Shown here in pieces: positions 18,666 through 27,471 of a stretch of DNA of 64,000 bases (position 1 is its first letter; every line of letters begins with the position of its first letter). The DNA is from Corynebacterium minutissimum (GTDB taxonomy: Bacteria; Actinomycetota; Actinomycetes; Mycobacteriales; Mycobacteriaceae). Position numbers and translations under genes: made by a program. A model generated the notes under the pieces. That model was not told where the DNA came from. It made no database searches and saw only the letters and a program-made list of their open reading frames with translations. The stretch spans positions 1 through 64,000 of the forward strand of contig NZ_LAYQ01000016.1 in the NCBI RefSeq assembly GCF_000988205.1, written 5' to 3'.

Positions 18666-20090
18666 CTATTCAAGGTCGTCGTGGGCGACAAGGCGGCGGG
18701 CCGCCTCCGTGATCGTGCCAGACAGCGACGGGTAGACCGCGAAGGAATCCGCCAGCTGGTTCACCGTGAGCTGGTTGGTCACCGCCACGGCGATGGGCAG
18801 GATGAGCTCGGACGCAGTCGGAGCGACGATGACGCCGCCGATGACACGGCCGGAGGTAGCGCGGCAGAAGAGCTTAACGAAGCCATGCTGCAGGGAGCGC
18901 ATCTTGGCACGTGGGTTGGTGTTCAGCGGCATCATGACGGTGCGGGCAGCGACCTCACCGGCCTCAATCTCTGCCTGGGTGAAGCCCACGGCAGCGATCT
19001 CTGGGCGGGTAAACACGGCGGTTGCCACGGTCTTCAAGCGCAGCGGGGACACACCCTCACCCAGGGAGTGGTACATGGCGATGCGGCCCTGCATTGCCGC
19101 AACGGAAGCCAGCGGGAACAGATCGGAGCAATCACCGGCGGCATAGATGCCGGCGACGTTGGTGCGGGAGACACGGTCAACCTCAATGTGGCCGGACGGC
19201 GTGGTGGCCACACCAACGTGCTCCAAGCCGAGGTTTTTGGTGTTCGGGATGGAACCAATGGACATGATGACGTGGGAACCGTGGATCTCGCGGCCATCCT
19301 GAGTCTTGACCACGACGTTGCCGTCTTCTGTGCGGGAGACCGTCTCCACGCGGCAGTTCTTCTCCAGCTCCACGCCGCGCTCAGCCAGGACGGTCTCGAG
19401 GACGTCGGCAGCGTCAGCGTCATCGTGCGGCAGAATGCGGTCGCGGGACGCCACCATGGTCACGCGCACTCCCATCTCCGCGAAAGCAGAAACGAACTCC
19501 GCACCGGTCACACCGGAACCCACCACGATGAGGTGCTCCGGCTCCTCCTTGAGGTCATAGACCTGCTGCCAGGTCAGGATGCGCTCGCCGTCCGGCTGCG
19601 CGCCCGGCAAGATGCGCGGGGTGGCACCGGTGGCAACGAGGACCAGGTCCGCGTCGAGGGTTTCGGTGGTGCCATCTTTGTGGGTGACATCGATCTTATG
19701 CGCTGCCCCCTTCACACCGTGCTGGTCCTCGGAGAAGGCAGCGCGCCCATCGATGACCTTGACGCCGATCTTCTCTAGGCCCGCGCGCACGTCGCGGGAC
19801 TGGTTAGCAGCCAGCGCCTGCACACGGCCGTTGAGGGCCTCCAGGCTCAGCTGCAGCGAGCCGAGCTGGTGGTTCAGGCCCATATCATCCGCGCGGCGGA
19901 AGTCGGTGCGAATGTTGGCGCCAGCGATGAAAGACTTCGAGGGCACGCAGTCCAAGAGAACGGAGGAGCCACCCGGGCCCTGTTCCTCAACCAACGTAAT
20001 GTGCGCGCCGTACTTGGCGCCGGCGGTCGCAGCCTCGTAGCCTGCGGGGCCACCGCCGATAATTACGATGCGGGGGGCTTCCTGTGACAC
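18666..20090 (-). CDS. lpdA: NAD(P)H-quinone dehydrogenase, LpdA type
   Basis: A 474-residue FAD-dependent pyridine nucleotide-disulfide oxidoreductase: FAD motif IVIIGGGPAGYEAA, NAD motif VVGSGVTGAEFVSAF, GIYAAGDCSD, and a C-terminal dimerisation domain (FTRPEIAAVGFTQ). The active-site disulfide is absent: where dihydrolipoamide dehydrogenases have C-x4-C this protein has SSVLLDC, keeping only the second Cys. Loss of the first Cys is typical of the LpdA/Rv3303c group, which reduces quinones and not lipoamide. It ends close to, and convergent with, the Ltp gene. Confidence 0.88.
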   Translation of the reverse strand: MSQEAPRIVIIGGGPAGYEAATAGAKYGAHITLVEEQGPGGSSVLLDCVPSKSFIAGANIRTDFRRADDMGLNHQLGSLQLSLEALNGRVQALAANQSRDVRAGLEKIGVKVIDGRAAFSEDQHGVKGAAHKIDVTHKDGTTETLDADLVLVATGATPRILPGAQPDGERILTWQQVYDLKEEPEHLIVVGSGVTGAEFVSAFAEMGVRVTMVASRDRILPHDDADAADVLETVLAERGVELEKNCRVETVSRTEDGNVVVKTQDGREIHGSHVIMSIGSIPNTKNLGLEHVGVATTPSGHIEVDRVSRTNVAGIYAAGDCSDLFPLASVAAMQGRIAMYHSLGEGVSPLRLKTVATAVFTRPEIAAVGFTQAEIEAGEVAARTVMMPLNTNPRAKMRSLQHGFVKLFCRATSGRVIGGVIVAPTASELILPIAVAVTNQLTVNQLADSFAVYPSLSGTITEAARRLVAHDDLE

Positions 20091-20161
20091 TGTCGCTCCT
20101 TTTTAAAATTCTGCCTATAAGAACTCTGGGAAATCCTTGTCACAGTGTAGTGCTTAGGCGC

Positions 20162-21343
20162 TTAATCCTCCACGTTGGCGAACTGTTCTGCTACGGAACC
20201 AAAGAGTTTGACACCCACGCCGATGGCCCGCTCATCAGGCGCCAAATCCCCCATGTGGAGATCATGCTGCTCTCCTTCACCAGACCAGCAGCCCAAACGG
20301 GCCATGGAGCCGGGAACCTTCTCTAGGTACCACGAGAAGTCTTCGCCGCCCGAGGATTGTGGGGCCTGAACCACGGCTTGCGGGTCGATGGCCTGGGCAG
20401 CGCTGGCGAGGAGGGCGGTGGAGACGTCGTCGTTAAGCACGGGCGGAACCCCACGGTGATAGACCAACTCATGTTCCACGCCCAAGGGCGCTAGCACCTG
20501 TTCCACCAACTCAGCGAAGAGCTGCTGCATGTCGCGCCAAATGCCAATGTCCGCCGTGCGCATCGTGCCGGACACAGAGCCGGTCTCGGGAATCGCGTTC
20601 GGGGCATAACCCGAATTCACCTGGCCAAACACCAAAACGGTGCCGGTGCGCGGATCGACGCGGCGCGAGAGCAAGCCCGGCAGATCCGTCAGCAGCTTGC
20701 CCAGGGCATAGACGACGTCTGCCGACAAGTGCGGGCGTGACGTGTGCCCGCCCGGGCCAGAGACGTTAATTTCCACAACATCGGTGGCCGAGGTGATCGC
20801 GCCGGCGCGGACGCCGATGCGCCCGACGCGCAGCTTCGGTTCAACGTGGACGGCGAAGATGGAGTTCACACCTTCGAGCGCGCCCCACTCGATAACGTCG
20901 GTGGCACCGCCCACCCACACCTCTTCAGCGGGCTGGAAGATAACACGAACACCGAAATCCAGCGGATGCTCGCGGTTGAGGTCCGCCAAGGCGCAGGCCG
21001 TAGCAAGTGCGATGGTGGTGTGCATGTCGTGCCCACACGCATGCATGACGCCGGGCACCTCGGAGGTGTATTCGAGGCCGGTGACCTCGGTGACAGGAAG
21101 CGCGTCGATGTCGGCGCGGAAGGCCAGGCGCCCGAGTTCCGTATCGGGACCAATGTCCACCATGAGGCCGGTTTCGGGGAAAAGCTGCGGCTCCAAGCCG
21201 TACTCGCGCAGGGTGCGGGACAAGAAGCGGGTGGTTTCCACCTCGTTATTGGAGGTCTCCGGGTGGCGGTGGATATGGCGACGCCACGCGATGACCTCCG
21301 CGCGGTGGTTGCTGAACCACTCACTGACGTAGTCCGAGATCAC
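20162..21343 (-). CDS. M20-family amidohydrolase
   Basis: A 393-residue metal-dependent amidohydrolase of the M20D group. Visible are AFRADIDALPV, the metal-binding VMHACGHDMHTTIAL, IFQPAEE with the catalytic Glu, SGPGGHTSRPHLSADV of the dimerisation domain, and the C-terminal SSGGEDFSWYLEKVPG. Such enzymes hydrolyse N-acyl amino acids (hippurate, IAA conjugates or acyl-diaminopimelate). The substrate is not defined by sequence. It follows upp on the same strand and precedes lpdA. Confidence 0.88.
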   Translation of the reverse strand: MISDYVSEWFSNHRAEVIAWRRHIHRHPETSNNEVETTRFLSRTLREYGLEPQLFPETGLMVDIGPDTELGRLAFRADIDALPVTEVTGLEYTSEVPGVMHACGHDMHTTIALATACALADLNREHPLDFGVRVIFQPAEEVWVGGATDVIEWGALEGVNSIFAVHVEPKLRVGRIGVRAGAITSATDVVEINVSGPGGHTSRPHLSADVVYALGKLLTDLPGLLSRRVDPRTGTVLVFGQVNSGYAPNAIPETGSVSGTMRTADIGIWRDMQQLFAELVEQVLAPLGVEHELVYHRGVPPVLNDDVSTALLASAAQAIDPQAVVQAPQSSGGEDFSWYLEKVPGSMARLGCWSGEGEQHDLHMGDLAPDERAIGVGVKLFGSVAEQFANVED

Positions 21344-21461
21344 TGCTTCCTCCTCCGTGGTTTCCTATTGGGAAGAGTCTACAACTAGACCATGCGGTTC
21401 AGTTAGTCGGGCAGGTCACGCGCCAGATATACTGAGCGGTCTGCCCTGTCCGACGGTTTCG

Positions 21462-22106
21462 CTACAGGTCGATATTGCGGGGACCGTAGAGGCGATCGCC
21501 GGCATCGCCAAGGCCCGGGACGATGTAGGCGTCCTCGTTGAGGGAGGGATCAATCGCTGCGGTGACCAAGCGGACTGGCAGCCCCGAGTTGGCCAGTGCA
21601 TCAACGCCCGGCTGCGCGGAGACCATGCAGATTGCCGTGATGTCGGTAGCGCCGCGATCTGCCAGGAGCTTCAGGGAGTGCAGGAGGGAACCACCCGTGG
21701 CGAGCATCGGATCAACCACGAAGACACTCCGACCGCTGAGATCCTCCGGCAGGGCTTCCAGGTAAGGCACCGGCTCGTGGGTTTCTTCATCGCGCGCCAT
21801 GCCAATGAAGCCCACCTGGGCATCCGGGATCATGGACAGTGCTGGATCAATCATGCCCAGGCCAGCGCGGATAATGGGCACGATGATCGGAGGGTCCTGC
21901 AGGCGGGTACCGTCGGCCGTGGCGACGGGTGTGACGCACTCAAAGTGCTCAACGGGCAGGTCGCGCGCCGCCTCATAAACAAGCATGGTGCCCAGATCTC
22001 GCAAGGCAGCACGGAAGGCGGCGTTGTCGCTGCGGGCATCGCGCATGAGGGTCAGCCGGGATGTGGCGAGGGGGTGGTCTACTACGTGGATATCCATGTC
22101 CTTCAC
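21462..22106 (-). CDS. upp: Uracil phosphoribosyltransferase
   Basis: A 214-residue enzyme converting uracil and PRPP to UMP in pyrimidine salvage. It shows [35 protein letters not shown], the PRPP loop [17 protein letters not shown], and the uracil-binding end [16 protein letters not shown]. The start could be ATG 22106 or ATG 22097 (MDIHVV), the usual one. It faces divergently the ESX-like/NlpC pair. Confidence 0.96.
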   Translation of the reverse strand: MKDMDIHVVDHPLATSRLTLMRDARSDNAAFRAALRDLGTMLVYEAARDLPVEHFECVTPVATADGTRLQDPPIIVPIIRAGLGMIDPALSMIPDAQVGFIGMARDEETHEPVPYLEALPEDLSGRSVFVVDPMLATGGSLLHSLKLLADRGATDITAICMVSAQPGVDALANSGLPVRLVTAAIDPSLNEDAYIVPGLGDAGDRLYGPRNIDL

Positions 22107-22158
22107 TGTATAAGAATTGGTCGGGAACCGATCAGCGGGCGGTGAAGTCTAATAAGGC

Positions 22159-22443
22159 ATGACTAGCTTCGATACTTTCACCATTGATACTGAACACACT
22201 CGCCGCTTAGCCCACGAACTTGCCGCTGTCTCTCAGGCCTCTCCCGCTCCTTCTCCCGAGCTACCGATAGAGCCGGTCGTGGACGGCTTTAGCAGTGCGT
22301 TCAACGCCGCTATGGAGAATCTCACAGCACGCCTTGCCCAGGTCAGAGCCGATGCCGGAGCGGTGGCAGAGTCCAGCTTCCGCATGGCGCGGGAAGCCGA
22401 GGAGACCGATAGTGCCCTCGCGAGCGCGTGTGGAGGTCTGTGA
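22159..22443 (+). CDS. Small helical protein, ESX/EspC-like, coupled to an NlpC/P60 gene
   Basis: A 94-residue protein without signal peptide or membrane segment, predicted mostly helical: FTIDTEHTRRLAHELAAVSQ, a Pro-rich turn, then FSSAFNAAMENLTARLAQVRADAGAVAES and a final EETDSALASA. The pattern of alternating A/L helices ending with a conserved Asp recalls EspC/DUF2580 partners of type VII secretion, but this resemblance is weak. Its TGA overlaps the ATG of the next gene (TGATG), so the two are translationally coupled and probably act together. Function is not known. Confidence 0.55.
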   Translation: MTSFDTFTIDTEHTRRLAHELAAVSQASPAPSPELPIEPVVDGFSSAFNAAMENLTARLAQVRADAGAVAESSFRMAREAEETDSALASACGGL

Positions 22444-23304
22444 TGTTGGAATCAGCGATAGCTCAGATTGCGCGGATGCAGCCGGCGCAGCTTCCCGACG
22501 TCTCCCTGCCCACTGTGCCCGATCTCACTGCCGCGGGACCCCTCGCGGAGATAGCGCACGGTGATCCGCGAGCGCTGTTGGACACCGCCCGCCAAGCCAC
22601 TGAGGATCTTTCCACGGCCCGCTCAGCTCTGGCTTCCGCGCGCGGGCTGATTTCAGCGGCCGTCAGGGAACTCATCGGACTGGGCTTCGAGCTACTCCAG
22701 CGCGGGTTACCTATAGCTCTGGGGCTGCTCATTCCGAACCCGGCGGCACAGGCCGCGGCGCGCTCAGCTTTGCAGGCTCTCGCTATGGAGTACGTTGGCA
22801 AGGCACTGCAGCGCTTGAAGCACTTAGCCGGCGAACTCCTGCAGGCGGCGGCTCCCCTCGTTCCCATCGGCCAGCGCGCGGTCCAACCTTCGGTGCGCGG
22901 CCCCCAAGAAGAAAGCACGGCGCGCCACGCGCTCGTTGCCCCGGCGGCGGAGAACGGGGCAACCACGCAGGGACAGGCCGCAGCACAAGCAGCACTATCC
23001 CAAGTGGGGACTCCTTATGGCTGGGGCGGAACCGGCAACGGTAGTTTCGACTGCTCAGGACTCACCCAATGGGCCTGGCGCCAGGCGGCGTGGAACTGCC
23101 GCGCACCGCTGAAAGCCAGACCGTGGGCCGACAGGTCAGCGCGGAGGAGCTGCAACCCGGTGACCTCATCGTGTGGGATGGCACGTGGCTATGTACTCCG
23201 GCGACGGGCAGATGGTGGAGGCCGGAAGCCCCGTACAAACCAATCCATTGCGCACCAACAACATGGGGATGGCTTTCAAAGGCTTCTGGAGGCCCACAGG
23301 GTAG
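22443..23304 (+). pseudogene. NlpC/P60 (C40) cell-wall peptidase, two frameshifts as sequenced
   Basis: The first frame (about 215 residues) has a long helical N-terminal domain and then the C40 peptidase start VGTPYGWGGTGNGSFDCSG, with the catalytic Cys in DCSGL. After WAWRQA the frame breaks at GG 23087-23088 (one G short of GCGGGCGTG). The next frame continues GVELPRTAESQ and QVSAEELQPGDLIVWDG. A second break at about 23181 (GGC for GGCC) is needed to reach HVAMYSGDGQMVEAGSP and the end GFWRPTG at 23302-23304, which supplies the catalytic His. Two one-base losses in G/C runs suggest sequencing error, otherwise a pseudogene. No signal peptide is present, so export through the small coupled partner is conceivable. 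Confidence 0.8.
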
Positions 23305-23315
23305 ACTGTTTCCCC

Positions 23316-24554
23316 ATGAACACCCGCGCTATTGTCCCTATCCAACTCTCCCTTTCCGAGGGCGATTTTTATACCCTATGGGCGCCAAAGTGGCGCCAGA
23401 ACGGCTCCGAGTGGCAGGCCTTTCTCGGTGATGACGAGTCTGTCCTGCTCTTTAAAACGGAAGCCGAAATGCTGTGCTTCCTTGAGTCGGGGACGAAGCA
23501 TGACTTGCTCGATCACCCCAAGTGGGAAGTGTTCAACTCCCAAGCGGCAGACCGCGTGGTTCCTGAAAAGAAGCACGTGTACGATCTCGTCGGCATGCCG
23601 AAGTACCTCGCCGGCCGCCCGAGCCACGAGAACGTCTCCACGGTCGCGCGTTGCTTGGAGATTGCGCACTCGCTGGCAGAGGTCAGCGGCGCCGAGCACA
23701 CCGTCATCTTTTTCGCTTCGCACTCCATCCTGCGCAACGCTGCCCGCGGTGCCGATCACTACGCCGGCGACCAGGGCATGAGCGAGTGGTCCGGCGTGGG
23801 CCGCGTTATCCACAGCAACTGGCGCGCAGTGATCGAAGACCTCGACAAGGTGGTCAAGGTCGTTCCTTCTTCTGATTTCACCCAGGATGCAACCACGAGC
23901 GCCGCCACCCGCATTTCCTCCGCCACCGAAGCGGCGGAGGAAGCACGCAAAAAGGCCGAAGAAGAGCGCAAGGCCGCCGCACAATCGGCAGATCCTTATG
24001 ACAGCTCCCCGTGGGCAGCCGCAGGCATCGACCCGGTAAAGATCACCGCCGACCAAAGGACTGTCTACACCCTGCGCACCTACCTCGACGGCAAGCCAGT
24101 GTTCCTGGGCAAGTGGGGCGAGATCTTCACCTTCCCCAGCTCCAAGGTGCTCGTGCGCTGGATCATGGAAAATGACGACCACGACTTGGCCAAGGTCTCC
24201 ACCTGGGAAGAGGTCGTTGCCGCGGCGAACGCTGGTGAGCTGGAAGTCACGGTCCACCCGGATAACCAGTACAACTTCAACGGCATCGTGCGTGACATTG
24301 AAAAGGGCCCGGAGGCGGTCGATACGGATCAGATGGGTCGCTGCTACGAGGTCTGCGCTGATGCCGCCGACTGGTCCGGGGATGACTCCATCAACTCCTA
24401 CATGCTGCAGAACCCGCGATTCCAGGACTACCTGGGCTACATGCTCGGCTCCACCGAGCACGCAGGCTACGTTCCCTCCAAGCCCTACACCGAGCACGCG
24501 GAGTCCTGGAAGGGCCTAGAGGAGATGCTGACGAAGCGCTTCTCCCGCTTTTAG
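23316..24554 (+). CDS. Conserved corynebacterial protein of unknown function
   Basis: A 412-residue acidic cytoplasmic protein that I do not recognise as a characterised family. It appears bipartite: residues 1-180 and 230-412 resemble each other in layout, with FYTLWAPKW...GDDESVLLFKTEAEMLCFL in the first half and VYTLRTYLDGKPVFLGKWGEIFTFPSSKVLVRWI in the second, so it may be an internal duplication. A charged coiled-coil-like linker (EAAEEARKKAEEERKAAAQ, about 206-224) separates the halves. There is no signal peptide or membrane segment. It begins 11 nt after the NlpC/P60 stop and may be in the same operon. Confidence 0.75.
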   Translation: MNTRAIVPIQLSLSEGDFYTLWAPKWRQNGSEWQAFLGDDESVLLFKTEAEMLCFLESGTKHDLLDHPKWEVFNSQAADRVVPEKKHVYDLVGMPKYLAGRPSHENVSTVARCLEIAHSLAEVSGAEHTVIFFASHSILRNAARGADHYAGDQGMSEWSGVGRVIHSNWRAVIEDLDKVVKVVPSSDFTQDATTSAATRISSATEAAEEARKKAEEERKAAAQSADPYDSSPWAAAGIDPVKITADQRTVYTLRTYLDGKPVFLGKWGEIFTFPSSKVLVRWIMENDDHDLAKVSTWEEVVAAANAGELEVTVHPDNQYNFNGIVRDIEKGPEAVDTDQMGRCYEVCADAADWSGDDSINSYMLQNPRFQDYLGYMLGSTEHAGYVPSKPYTEHAESWKGLEEMLTKRFSRF

Positions 24555-24557
24555 TTT

Positions 24558-25424
24558 CTAGTCGGAGGACTCAGTCTCTTCTTCCGTTTCTTCTTCTGTC
24601 TCGGAAGCGTCCTCCGCGAATTCCGGATCCGCCAGTTCCTCATAGGCGGGCAGAATCTCCTGCTCGATGAGGCGCTGGCGGTCCTCTTCGCTGGCAAAAG
24701 AGTTCTCAATCGCCTTGATGGTGAGGTCGAAGAACTCCTCCAGCCCGTAGCCAAAGGTCTCGCTCAGGGCCAAGAAGACGTCGCTGAGCTTCTCCCCCGC
24801 CACCGTGCAGGTAAAGCCGAGCTGCTGCAGCAGCGGCAGAGGGTGATCCGCCAACTCCTCTGCGGGCAGCTCCTCCAGCGGCGCGAAGGTCAGCGCGATG
24901 CGGCGATCCCGCACCCACGCAGAGGCCTTGCCTGGGCGAACGCCGTCGAGATCCGCGCTGAAGTCATCGACGAGATCGGTGGCATGCACCAAGCGCGTCA
25001 CACCCGCCTGCACTGCGGCCACGGCATCCTCATAAGAATCGACATCCCGCTCCCACGGAATGAAATCCGCGCGGAGTTTCTCAGCCGCAGACAGCTCGGT
25101 CAGCGCCACGCCTACCGCGGCCTCGCTGGCATCGCCCTCGACGATGATCCGGGCATCGATTCCAGGAACGTCCAGTCCTTCCTGCGCGGCGGCGAGCGCC
25201 TCGGCGGCACCAAAGGAGAAGGCGCTGGGGCGCAGGCGGAGCTCGGCGTAGACCACGTGGTCGTCGGCAAGCGCTTGTACAACAGCGTGCGTGGCCGCGC
25301 GGAGCTCGTCCGGGGTCGAAGCATCCGTGGGCAGCGGCGCGAAGAGCGTCACCTTGGGCAGGCCGGCGAAAATCTCGGCGCCGGAGTCTTTGTTTTCGGG
25401 ACTAATCAGAGGTGCGTCATGCAT
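24558..25424 (-). CDS. Adenosine-deaminase-like protein without catalytic residues
   Basis: About 288 residues. Its framework follows the adenosine deaminase family (LPKVTLFAPLP where the enzyme has LPKxxLHxHL; VVYAELRLRPS; HPLPLLQQLGF; LSETFGYGLEEFFDLTIKAIENSF; EDRQRLIEQEILPAYEEL). The metal-binding HxH is replaced by FAP, and the later His-Ala-Gly-Glu and Asp-Asp sites cannot be found. It is therefore probably not a deaminase. The C-terminus is a long Glu/Thr-rich tail (about 20 acidic residues). The start is uncertain: ATG 25424 has TAGGA 8 nt upstream, and longer starts to 25472 would overlap the divergent carboxypeptidase gene. Confidence 0.65.
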   Translation of the reverse strand: MHDAPLISPENKDSGAEIFAGLPKVTLFAPLPTDASTPDELRAATHAVVQALADDHVVYAELRLRPSAFSFGAAEALAAAQEGLDVPGIDARIIVEGDASEAAVGVALTELSAAEKLRADFIPWERDVDSYEDAVAAVQAGVTRLVHATDLVDDFSADLDGVRPGKASAWVRDRRIALTFAPLEELPAEELADHPLPLLQQLGFTCTVAGEKLSDVFLALSETFGYGLEEFFDLTIKAIENSFASEEDRQRLIEQEILPAYEELADPEFAEDASETEEETEEETESSD

Positions 25425-25463
25425 GAGGTTCATCCTAGGACGGGGTCTAGGATTAAGCACGCT

Positions 25464-26684
25464 ATGAAACATGTCCCCGCGATCCTGACTGCCCTCGCCT
25501 TAGCCGCGACGCCGCCGGCGTTTGCAGAGGAGGAAGAGTCAACGTCGCCCACGCGCACCACCGCGCCGGATACCGACTCTTGCCCGCACTCCCTCGTTCC
25601 TGAGGAGCCAACGACCACGTCCGAGCGTCTCTCCCCCGGCCAAGTCGCGCCCACTCCCCTGCCCGCTGTTGAGGGTGCTGCCTGCGGCGTGACCGCTCCG
25701 CGCGGTTTTCGGGTCAATAAGGACGTGGTGGCGTCGGCGTGGATGGTCAGTGACCTGGACACCGGCGAAATCATCGCCATGAAGGACCCCAATGGGCGCT
25801 ACCGCCCCGCCTCCATCATCAAGGCGCTGCTGGCGCTCGTGGTCATCGAGGAACTCCCCCTCGACCAGCGCATCACCGCCACGCTTGACGACGCCTCCAT
25901 CGAGGGCTCCGCCGTCGGCCTCGGCCCCGATGGTATCTACACCGTGGAGCAGCTTCTGCAGGGCCTTCTCATGGCTTCCGGCAACGACGCCGCACACGCC
26001 CTCGCGCAGGCTGTTGGCGGGGACGATGAAGCATTGGCAAAGGTCAATGCGAAGGCACAGGAGATTGGCACGCGCTCGACAGTGGCGGCGAGCTACTCCG
26101 GGCTGGACGCGGCGGGTATGTCGACCTCCGCGGCGGATATCTCGCTGATTTACCGCGCGGCTTTTGCCAACGACACCTTTGCGCGCATCGTCGACACCGA
26201 GCACGTGGAGTTTCCCGGCTGGGGTGACATGCCTGGCTATGAGCTGTGGAACGACAATGGGCTGTTCCTCAACGACCCGGATGGCATCGGCGGCAAGACG
26301 GGCTATACCGAGGACGCACACCATACCTTCGTCGGCGCGATCAACCGCGATGGGCGCCGCCTCCAGGCGGTTCTCCTCGATACGACCGTCGAGCATGGGT
26401 TCCGCGCCTGGGAGCAGGCGCAGATGCTTCTCGACGAAGCCTCCGACGTCCGCTCTGGCGATGGCGTCGGGCACTTAGATGACTTCGCAGCCGGAAAGGA
26501 AGAGCCTGCGGAGTCTGCGGTTACGAGCCCGGCTCCCACCACCCCGGCTGCGCCCGCCAGCGCGGAGGCGGCTGCGGAGTCTTCGTCCTTCGAAGGCTCG
26601 CAGGGCTGGATTGGCTGGATGGTGGCGGGGCTCGTCGCGCTCCTCGTGGTAGTAGTTGCTACTTTTTCACTACTTCGGCGTTAG
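25464..26684 (+). CDS. D-alanyl-D-alanine carboxypeptidase (class C low-mass PBP)
   Basis: A 406-residue exported serine peptidase that trims peptidoglycan pentapeptides. It has a signal peptide (KHVPAILTALALAATPPAFA), a Pro/Thr-rich spacer, then the penicillin-binding catalytic set: S117-I-I-K120 (RPASIIK), S172-G-N and K278-T-G. A Pro/Ala-rich stalk and a C-terminal membrane anchor (about 383-403) ending LLRR hold it at the cell surface. ATG 25464 is chosen because it begins the signal peptide. It overlaps the convergent RDD gene by 26 bp. Confidence 0.92.
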   Translation: MKHVPAILTALALAATPPAFAEEEESTSPTRTTAPDTDSCPHSLVPEEPTTTSERLSPGQVAPTPLPAVEGAACGVTAPRGFRVNKDVVASAWMVSDLDTGEIIAMKDPNGRYRPASIIKALLALVVIEELPLDQRITATLDDASIEGSAVGLGPDGIYTVEQLLQGLLMASGNDAAHALAQAVGGDDEALAKVNAKAQEIGTRSTVAASYSGLDAAGMSTSAADISLIYRAAFANDTFARIVDTEHVEFPGWGDMPGYELWNDNGLFLNDPDGIGGKTGYTEDAHHTFVGAINRDGRRLQAVLLDTTVEHGFRAWEQAQMLLDEASDVRSGDGVGHLDDFAAGKEEPAESAVTSPAPTTPAAPASAEAAAESSSFEGSQGWIGWMVAGLVALLVVVVATFSLLRR

Positions 26685-27399
26685 CCATGATGTCGTGCTG
26701 GCCGCGTAGATTGTTCTTGGCCCCAATCGTGGTCACCACGTAGAGGGCACCAAAAAAGGCGATCAGCGGCCCAATGAGCGGCACGAGGGAGGCCACGCGC
26801 CACCAGTTGCGCCTAATGCTCTGCTGCCAGGTGAGCTTCTCGTGGGTTGTCACATCGCGCACGGTATACCCGGCAATCATCTTCGCGGGTGTTGCGCCAG
26901 CAAGGACCTCGAAGCAAATGTAATAGGCCACCGTGAAGATGCTGGAGATGCTGACGATCCACACCGAATTATCATCCGGGTTGGTAAAGCCAAAGCCGAC
27001 GATGAAGGACACCACGAGGGCCGCGAGGAAGTAGTCAATGACGGCCATGAGTACGCGGTTGCCGGGAGAGGCGCGCCGCGCATCATCGCGGGGCGGAGTT
27101 GACGTTGAGGCGTGCGTGCTCTCACCCCACCGGCCGGTAGTCGCGTACTCCTCCAGCTGCGCCCACGTGAGCTGGGCGCCGGACTCGACCTTTTGGTCAT
27201 AGCTTGCGCGGGAAGCGGGCTCGCACAGAATGCGGGAGGCAACGGCAAGCTCCTCGCGCTCTGGGGCTTCGGGGAGGTAGCCGAGGCCTTCGAGGTGAGC
27301 GTCGGCAGCCGCCAGCTGCACGCCCAGTTCTCGTGAGGTCGCGCGCGAATCGAGTCTGAAGTGCTCGTACAGGTTCGGGGCAAAAGACGCTGGTAGCAT
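26659..27399 (-). CDS. RDD-family membrane protein with J-domain-like N-terminus
   Basis: A 246-residue membrane protein. The N-terminal 90 residues (YEHFRLDSRATSRELGVQL to EPASRASYDQKV) look like a degenerate J-domain-type helical module, though the HPD tripeptide is absent. The rest is an RDD domain: GNRVLMAVIDYFLAALVV, a second helix VWIVSISSIFTVAYYICFE, the TPAKMIAGYTVRD motif, and a C-terminal helix. RDD proteins are suspected transporters; function here is unknown. ATG 27399 (MLPASFAPNLYEHF) fits a GAAAGTAGG upstream. Confidence 0.75.
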   Translation of the reverse strand: MLPASFAPNLYEHFRLDSRATSRELGVQLAAADAHLEGLGYLPEAPEREELAVASRILCEPASRASYDQKVESGAQLTWAQLEEYATTGRWGESTHASTSTPPRDDARRASPGNRVLMAVIDYFLAALVVSFIVGFGFTNPDDNSVWIVSISSIFTVAYYICFEVLAGATPAKMIAGYTVRDVTTHEKLTWQQSIRRNWWRVASLVPLIGPLIAFFGALYVVTTIGAKNNLRGQHDIMANAEVVKK

Positions 27400-27471
27400 C
27401 GGCCTACTTTCGGCGCAGCAGGGCCCAGGCACCAGCTGCGGCTGCGCCCAGGGCGGCACCGGCGCCCAAGG

